A stretch of DNA of 64,000 nucleotides from contig JANOPN010000071.1 in NCBI GenBank assembly GCA_031421855.1, positions 1 to 64,000 of the forward strand, given 5' to 3'. The position numbers and the translations under genes are program-made. A model generated the notes under the pieces. It was not told the origin of the DNA. It made no database searches and saw only the letters and a program-made list of their open reading frames with translations. Of this stretch, positions 60,579-64,000 are shown one piece after another (position 1 is the first letter of the stretch; every line of letters begins with the position of its first letter). Source of the stretch: JAAFHN01 sp031421855. Lineage in GTDB: Bacteria; Pseudomonadota; Gammaproteobacteria; Burkholderiales; Burkholderiaceae_C.

Positions 60579-62630
60579 ATGATGCCAACAATCAACCCCC
60601 TGATGACCTACACCGGCGGGTTTCCGCCATTTGTCACCACGCGCAGCGAGCATTTCGGCCCTGCGCTCGAGGCCAGCACGGCCTCGCATTTGGCTGAGAT
60701 TGATGCGATTGCCCTCAACGTCGAGCCGCCGAGCTTTGCCAACACCGTTGAGGCGATGGACTTAGCCGGCGAGCATTTGGGCTTGGTGAGCCGCATGTTC
60801 TCCAACCTCACCTTGAGTGAGACCTCGCCCGAATTGCAGGCCGTTGAGCGCGAATGGTCGCCCAAGCTGGCCGCTCACGATTCGCGGATTTACCTGAACG
60901 ACGCGCTTTTTGGTCGCGTTGACGCACTTTTTAACAAGCGCGCCGATTTGGGGCTTGATGCCGAGTCGCTTCGCTTGCTGGAGCGGGTGCACCTGGACTT
61001 CACGCGCGCCGGCGCCAAGCTGGTGGGCGCTCAAAAGCAACGCTATGGACAAATTGTGGAACGCTTGGCGGCGCTGTACACCGAATTCAGCCAAAACGTG
61101 CTGGCCGATGAGTCGGCTTGGACACTGGCGCTGACGAGCGAGGCCGATTTGGCTGGCTTGCCCGAGTTCGTGCGCGAGGGGGCCACCAGTGCGGCCAAGC
61201 AGCGCGGCGTCTCGGCCTTGGGGGTCATCACACTGAGCCGCTCATTGGTTGTGCCATTTCTCACGTTCAGCTCGCGACGCGACTTGCGCGAACATGCCTA
61301 CACCGCGTGGGTGAACCGCGGCGGCAATGCCGGCGCGCACAACAACTGGCCGATTTGCCAGCAAATCATGGCCCTGCGCCAAGAGCTGGCGGCCTTGCAT
61401 GGCGTCGCGAACTTCAGCATCTACCAACTGGCCGACACCATGGCCCAGACTGCTGAGGCCGTGCACGAGTTGCTGCAAAAGGTCTGGACGCCCGCCAAAG
61501 CCTTGGCCGCGCGCGAGTGCGAAGCCTTGAAGGGTATGGCCGCTAGCTTGGGGGCGGATGCATCCGACATCGCACCATGGGACTGGCGCTACTACGCCGA
61601 AAAAGTGCGCGTCGCCCGGTTTGCGCTGGACGACGCACAGGTCAAGCCGTACTTCAGCCTAGACCGAATGACCCAGGCCATGTTTGACGTGGCAGGGCGC
61701 TTGTTTGGCATCGAGTTTCGAGCCAACCCCATTCATGAGGCCTATCAAGCCGACGTGGCGGCCTACGATGTGGTGCACACCGCGACCGGCGAGGCTGTGG
61801 GCACGTTCTTGGCCGACAATTTCTCGCGTCAAACCAAGCGTGGCGGTGCCTGGATGAGCGACTACCGCAGCCAACGCGGTGGCGCAACCAAGGTGCTGCC
61901 CATCATCGTCAACAACAACAATTTTGCCCAAGCGCCAAGCGGCCAAGCGACGCTTTTGAGCGCCGACGACGTGCGAACGTTGTTTCATGAGTTCGGGCAT
62001 GGCTTGCATGGCCTGTTGAGTCAGGTGCGGTATCAAAGGCTCGCGGGAACCAGCGTGCTGCGCGATTTTGTCGAGTTGCCCAGCCAGTTGTTTGAGCACT
62101 GGGCGTTCACACCCGAGGTGCTGGCCAAACATGCCCGCCACGTGGACACCGGGGCCGAACTGCCAGCCGAGTTGATGGCCAAAATTCACGCGGCGCGGCG
62201 GTTTAACCAAGGTTTTGAAGCGGTCGAGTACACCTCGTCCGCTTTGGTCGACCTGGCCTTGCACCAGCGGGCCGACGCGGGCAGTTTGGATTTGGCGCAG
62301 TTTCAGGCCGATGCGTTGGCCGCCATTGGCATGCCCAACAGCATCCGGATGCGCCACCATTTGCCGCATTTTGGGCATTTGTTCAGCGGCGACGGTTACG
62401 CCAGCCAGTATTACGTGTACTTGTGGGCCGAGACGCTGGACGCCGACGCGTTTGGCGCGTTCACCGAGGCCAACGATGTGTTTGACGCGGCAAGCGCCAA
62501 GGCTTTGCTCAAGCACATTTACAGCGCGGGCAATTCGGTTGAGCCCGGTGCAGCCTACCGCGCGTTTCGCGGTCGCAACCCCGACGTGAACGCCATGTTG
62601 CGCAAAAAGGGCTTGCTCACCCCGGCTTGA
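60579..62630 (+). CDS. dcp: M3-family metallopeptidase (Dcp/oligopeptidase type)
   Basis: A 683-aa M3 zinc peptidase. The zinc motif HEFGHGLHG is at about 470, with the third ligand region FVELPSQLFEHWAF downstream. The C-terminal GDGYASQYYVYLWAETLDADAF, GNSVEPG and FRGRNPD segments resemble peptidyl-dipeptidase Dcp more than oligopeptidase A. It works in the cytoplasm on short peptides. It follows rep by 18 bp and runs into the convergent TetR gene with a 14-bp overlap. Confidence 0.9.
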   Translation: MMPTINPLMTYTGGFPPFVTTRSEHFGPALEASTASHLAEIDAIALNVEPPSFANTVEAMDLAGEHLGLVSRMFSNLTLSETSPELQAVEREWSPKLAAHDSRIYLNDALFGRVDALFNKRADLGLDAESLRLLERVHLDFTRAGAKLVGAQKQRYGQIVERLAALYTEFSQNVLADESAWTLALTSEADLAGLPEFVREGATSAAKQRGVSALGVITLSRSLVVPFLTFSSRRDLREHAYTAWVNRGGNAGAHNNWPICQQIMALRQELAALHGVANFSIYQLADTMAQTAEAVHELLQKVWTPAKALAARECEALKGMAASLGADASDIAPWDWRYYAEKVRVARFALDDAQVKPYFSLDRMTQAMFDVAGRLFGIEFRANPIHEAYQADVAAYDVVHTATGEAVGTFLADNFSRQTKRGGAWMSDYRSQRGGATKVLPIIVNNNNFAQAPSGQATLLSADDVRTLFHEFGHGLHGLLSQVRYQRLAGTSVLRDFVELPSQLFEHWAFTPEVLAKHARHVDTGAELPAELMAKIHAARRFNQGFEAVEYTSSALVDLALHQRADAGSLDLAQFQADALAAIGMPNSIRMRHHLPHFGHLFSGDGYASQYYVYLWAETLDADAFGAFTEANDVFDAASAKALLKHIYSAGNSVEPGAAYRAFRGRNPDVNAMLRKKGLLTPA

Positions 62631-63225
62631 GATCGTTTGCCGGCTCAGCGCTGGGCCAATCCACCACGCGCTCAATCAACTGAGCACATGGCTCAACCAA
62701 GGGTGCGAGGTTGTGGGCTTGGCCGTTTTCAATGGCCTGCAAAATCAGCTCGTGAATGCCGCCCACCACCAAAGTGGCCAGTTGCGCAGGCAGCGCGCTG
62801 GGGCCACCCACTGCCTGGGTGATGAAGGATTCAAGTGCCTGCGTGGCGCGTCGACGCGCCTCAAGCCCCGCCGTGCCCAAACCTGGCATTTCAATGAACA
62901 AGGTGCGCAGCAGCACTGGGCGCATTGACAACCCAGCGAAATAAGCGGCCAAACCCCGGCGAACCTGGTTTTTTGGCTCTTTGCTGGCGCCCACTTCGCG
63001 CGCCAAAACCCGCAACAATTGTGCGGTGGCGGAGTCATGCAACGCGATCAAACACTGCGCTTTGTCAGCAAAGTGCTCATAAAACGTGCGCTTCGATACC
63101 CGCGCCGCACCCGCCACATCGGCGATCGTGGTCGCGGCATAACCGTGCTCGTCAACGCATCCGGCCAGCGCGTCAAGCAAACGAAGGCGATGCGAATCGG
63201 CTGGGCTTGGGTCGGTGGTGGGCAT
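62617..63225 (-). CDS. TetR-family transcriptional regulator
   Basis: A 202-aa TetR/AcrR regulator. The N-terminal helix-turn-helix reads TTIADVAGAARVSKRTFYEHFADKAQCL, and a helical ligand-binding domain follows. The ATG at 63225 starts just before this domain; the frame to 63336 contains only operator DNA. It is divergent from a metal-dependent hydrolase gene. Two GGTAC-N6-GTACC sites in the gap are its likely operators. Confidence 0.9.
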   Translation of the reverse strand: MPTTDPSPADSHRLRLLDALAGCVDEHGYAATTIADVAGAARVSKRTFYEHFADKAQCLIALHDSATAQLLRVLAREVGASKEPKNQVRRGLAAYFAGLSMRPVLLRTLFIEMPGLGTAGLEARRRATQALESFITQAVGGPSALPAQLATLVVGGIHELILQAIENGQAHNLAPLVEPCAQLIERVVDWPSAEPANDLKPG

Positions 63226-63255
63226 TCGCGAATGGTAGCAAAAGAAAGTCCGAGC

Positions 63256-63315
63256 GGTACTTGACAGTACCAAACCAAGGCGCAATAATAAGCTGAATGG
63301 TACGCAACCGTACCA
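63256..63315 (+). promoter_or_regulatory. Twin palindromic operators over the hydrolase promoter
   Basis: GGTAC-TTGACA-GTACC at 63256-63271 and GGTAC-GCAACC-GTACC at 63299-63314 share the same half-sites and spacing, 43 bp apart. TTGACA of the first (63261-63266) with a 17-nt spacer and AATAAT (63284-63289) forms a promoter towards the hydrolase. One site covers the -35 and the other the start region. Confidence 0.65.
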
Positions 63316-63322
63316 GCCCAAC

Positions 63323-63342
63323 CCAAACCAAACCAAACCAAA
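63323..63342 (+). repeat. Pentanucleotide CCAAA repeat in a 5' leader
   Basis: Four perfect CCAAA units, preceded by a partial unit, end 11 bp before the hydrolase ATG, where a ribosome site would be expected. Slippage could alter translation. Confidence 0.6.
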
Positions 63343-63353
63343 ATATACTTCCC

Positions 63354-64000
63354 ATGTCTGAACTCACCATCCGCCGCTTGCTTGTCGACCTTGACGCGCC
63401 ATTCGAGCGCAACTGGGCCGGTGATGCGTTCACCACCGCGTATTTCAATGCGCTGTCGATGAGCTTTCCACGGGGTGAACAGTTTTTCATGGACTCCGTG
63501 CGCGGCGCTCATGCGCAACTCAAGCCCGAGACAGACATCGCAACCCAAGCCCGTTTTGACGACGAAGTCAAAGGATTCGTTGGGCAAGAGGCCACGCATC
63601 GCCGCATTCACGCGCTCTTCAACACGCAGCTCGCCAACCAAGGCTTGGTTAACCATTGGGAAGCTCGCATCAACGACCGCATGAAGCTGCTGGAGGGTGC
63701 CAACTTTCGCCACGCGCTGGCCATCACAGTCGCCAACGAGCATTTCACTGCCATGCTGGCGCAGCACATGCTGGCGCACCCCGCCATGCTGGCACGAGCC
63801 GAGCCGCGCCTGCAAACACTTTGGAGCTGGCACGCCGCCGAAGAGTGCGAGCACCGCTCGGTGGCGTTTGACCTCTACGCGGCCACCGGCGGCAGCCTCA
63901 AGTGGCGTCGCCGCTGGATGTTCACGGCCACGTTTTTCTTGATGACCGACGCCCTGCGCCAAACCGTCACCAACTTGAGCGCCGAGAACCAACTCTGGCG
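63354..64000 (+). CDS. Predicted metal-dependent hydrolase (PF10118 type), cut by the window end
   Basis: The first 215 codons of a gene without a stop in the window. The sequence starts MSELTIRRLLVDLDAPFERN and contains FNALSMSFPRGEQFF, then FVGQEATHRRIH, ANEHFTAMLAQHML and WHAAEECEHRSVAFDLY. The repeated Glu/His pairs (ExxH) indicate a ferritin-like di-metal helical fold, as in the predicted metal-dependent hydrolase family PF10118. The ATG at 63354 has no clear ribosome site. It is divergent from the TetR regulator and probably repressed by it. Confidence 0.85.
   Translation, partial: MSELTIRRLLVDLDAPFERNWAGDAFTTAYFNALSMSFPRGEQFFMDSVRGAHAQLKPETDIATQARFDDEVKGFVGQEATHRRIHALFNTQLANQGLVNHWEARINDRMKLLEGANFRHALAITVANEHFTAMLAQHMLAHPAMLARAEPRLQTLWSWHAAEECEHRSVAFDLYAATGGSLKWRRRWMFTATFFLMTDALRQTVTNLSAENQLW

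Noticed and set aside
61659..62675. 338-codon open frame antisense to the M3 peptidase
   Set aside because: Shadow frame opposite a gene with an intact zinc motif; composition rich in Arg and His as expected of a shadow.
63048..63992. 314-codon frame antisense to the hydrolase and overlapping the TetR start
   Set aside because: The plus strand encodes a clear ExxH-rich hydrolase; the minus frame only fuses its shadow to the TetR N-terminus.

Overview
The window looks like a chromosomal segment of a betaproteobacterium of the order Burkholderiales, most likely Comamonadaceae-like. The reasons are the protein families present: a Bug-type solute-binding protein, a five-step hut pathway that uses HutF and HutG, an IorAB-type molybdenum oxidoreductase and a DCC-family protein. 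The intergenic repeats beginning with ATAGC also fit. The taxonomic guess is inference from gene content. No rRNA, tRNA or CRISPR array was seen.

Layout. Positions 0.2-3.0 kb hold a two-subunit molybdenum hydroxylase on the minus strand. Positions 3.2-8.1 kb hold a GbsR-type regulator with a consensus, apparently leaderless promoter, a DCC/SDR/DUF2867 gene set and the ABC-F ATPase uup. Positions 8.2-13.1 kb are an accessory strip of toxin-antitoxin genes and their remains: a HigB-like toxin with two in-frame stops beside an intact antitoxin, RelBE, VapBC with a perfect palindromic operator, SUMF1-type proteins and a Uma2 nuclease. Positions 13.3-24.0 kb are a complete histidine-utilisation locus in two divergent operons. 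hutU-hutH plus a taurine/nitrate-type ABC importer run left; hutC-hutD-hutI-hutG-hutF run right; twin HutC-type operators lie between them. Positions 24.4-31.8 kb carry an orphan E1 (aceE-like), a DsbD-type reductase with a thioredoxin-like partner, a Bug-type binding protein and a DUF1569 protein. A complete IS630-family element (31.8-33.0 kb) and a repeat-rich area around a large unknown membrane protein follow.

Positions 35.5-56.7 kb are a large alpha-glucan locus. A leftward operon encodes glgP-glgB-glgX-malQ-MATE transporter-pullulanase-lipoprotein amylase. A divergent rightward operon encodes malK-malE-malF-malG-amylase. Exported pullulanase and amylases would cut alpha-glucan outside the cytoplasm, MalEFGK would import the oligosaccharides, and MalQ, GlgP, GlgX and GlgB would convert or store them. 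Two sites of the form TGTA-N7-TACA, 105 bp apart, sit at the two divergent promoters. The window ends with an AEC transporter, rep helicase, a Dcp-type peptidase, a TetR regulator and a partial metal-dependent hydrolase that appear to share an operator region.

The most unusual signal is a dispersed repeat of about 45-60 bp, called R1 here, with 16 recognisable copies. Five copies lie inside otherwise normal protein-coding genes (uup, hutD, aceE and dsbD twice) without breaking the reading frame. Four of the five are read in the same frame, giving a peptide like LIATxSMNxVT. In dsbD both copies contribute to hydrophobic segments (signal peptide and a membrane helix). This resembles the protein-invading palindromic elements of Rickettsia in behaviour, not in sequence.
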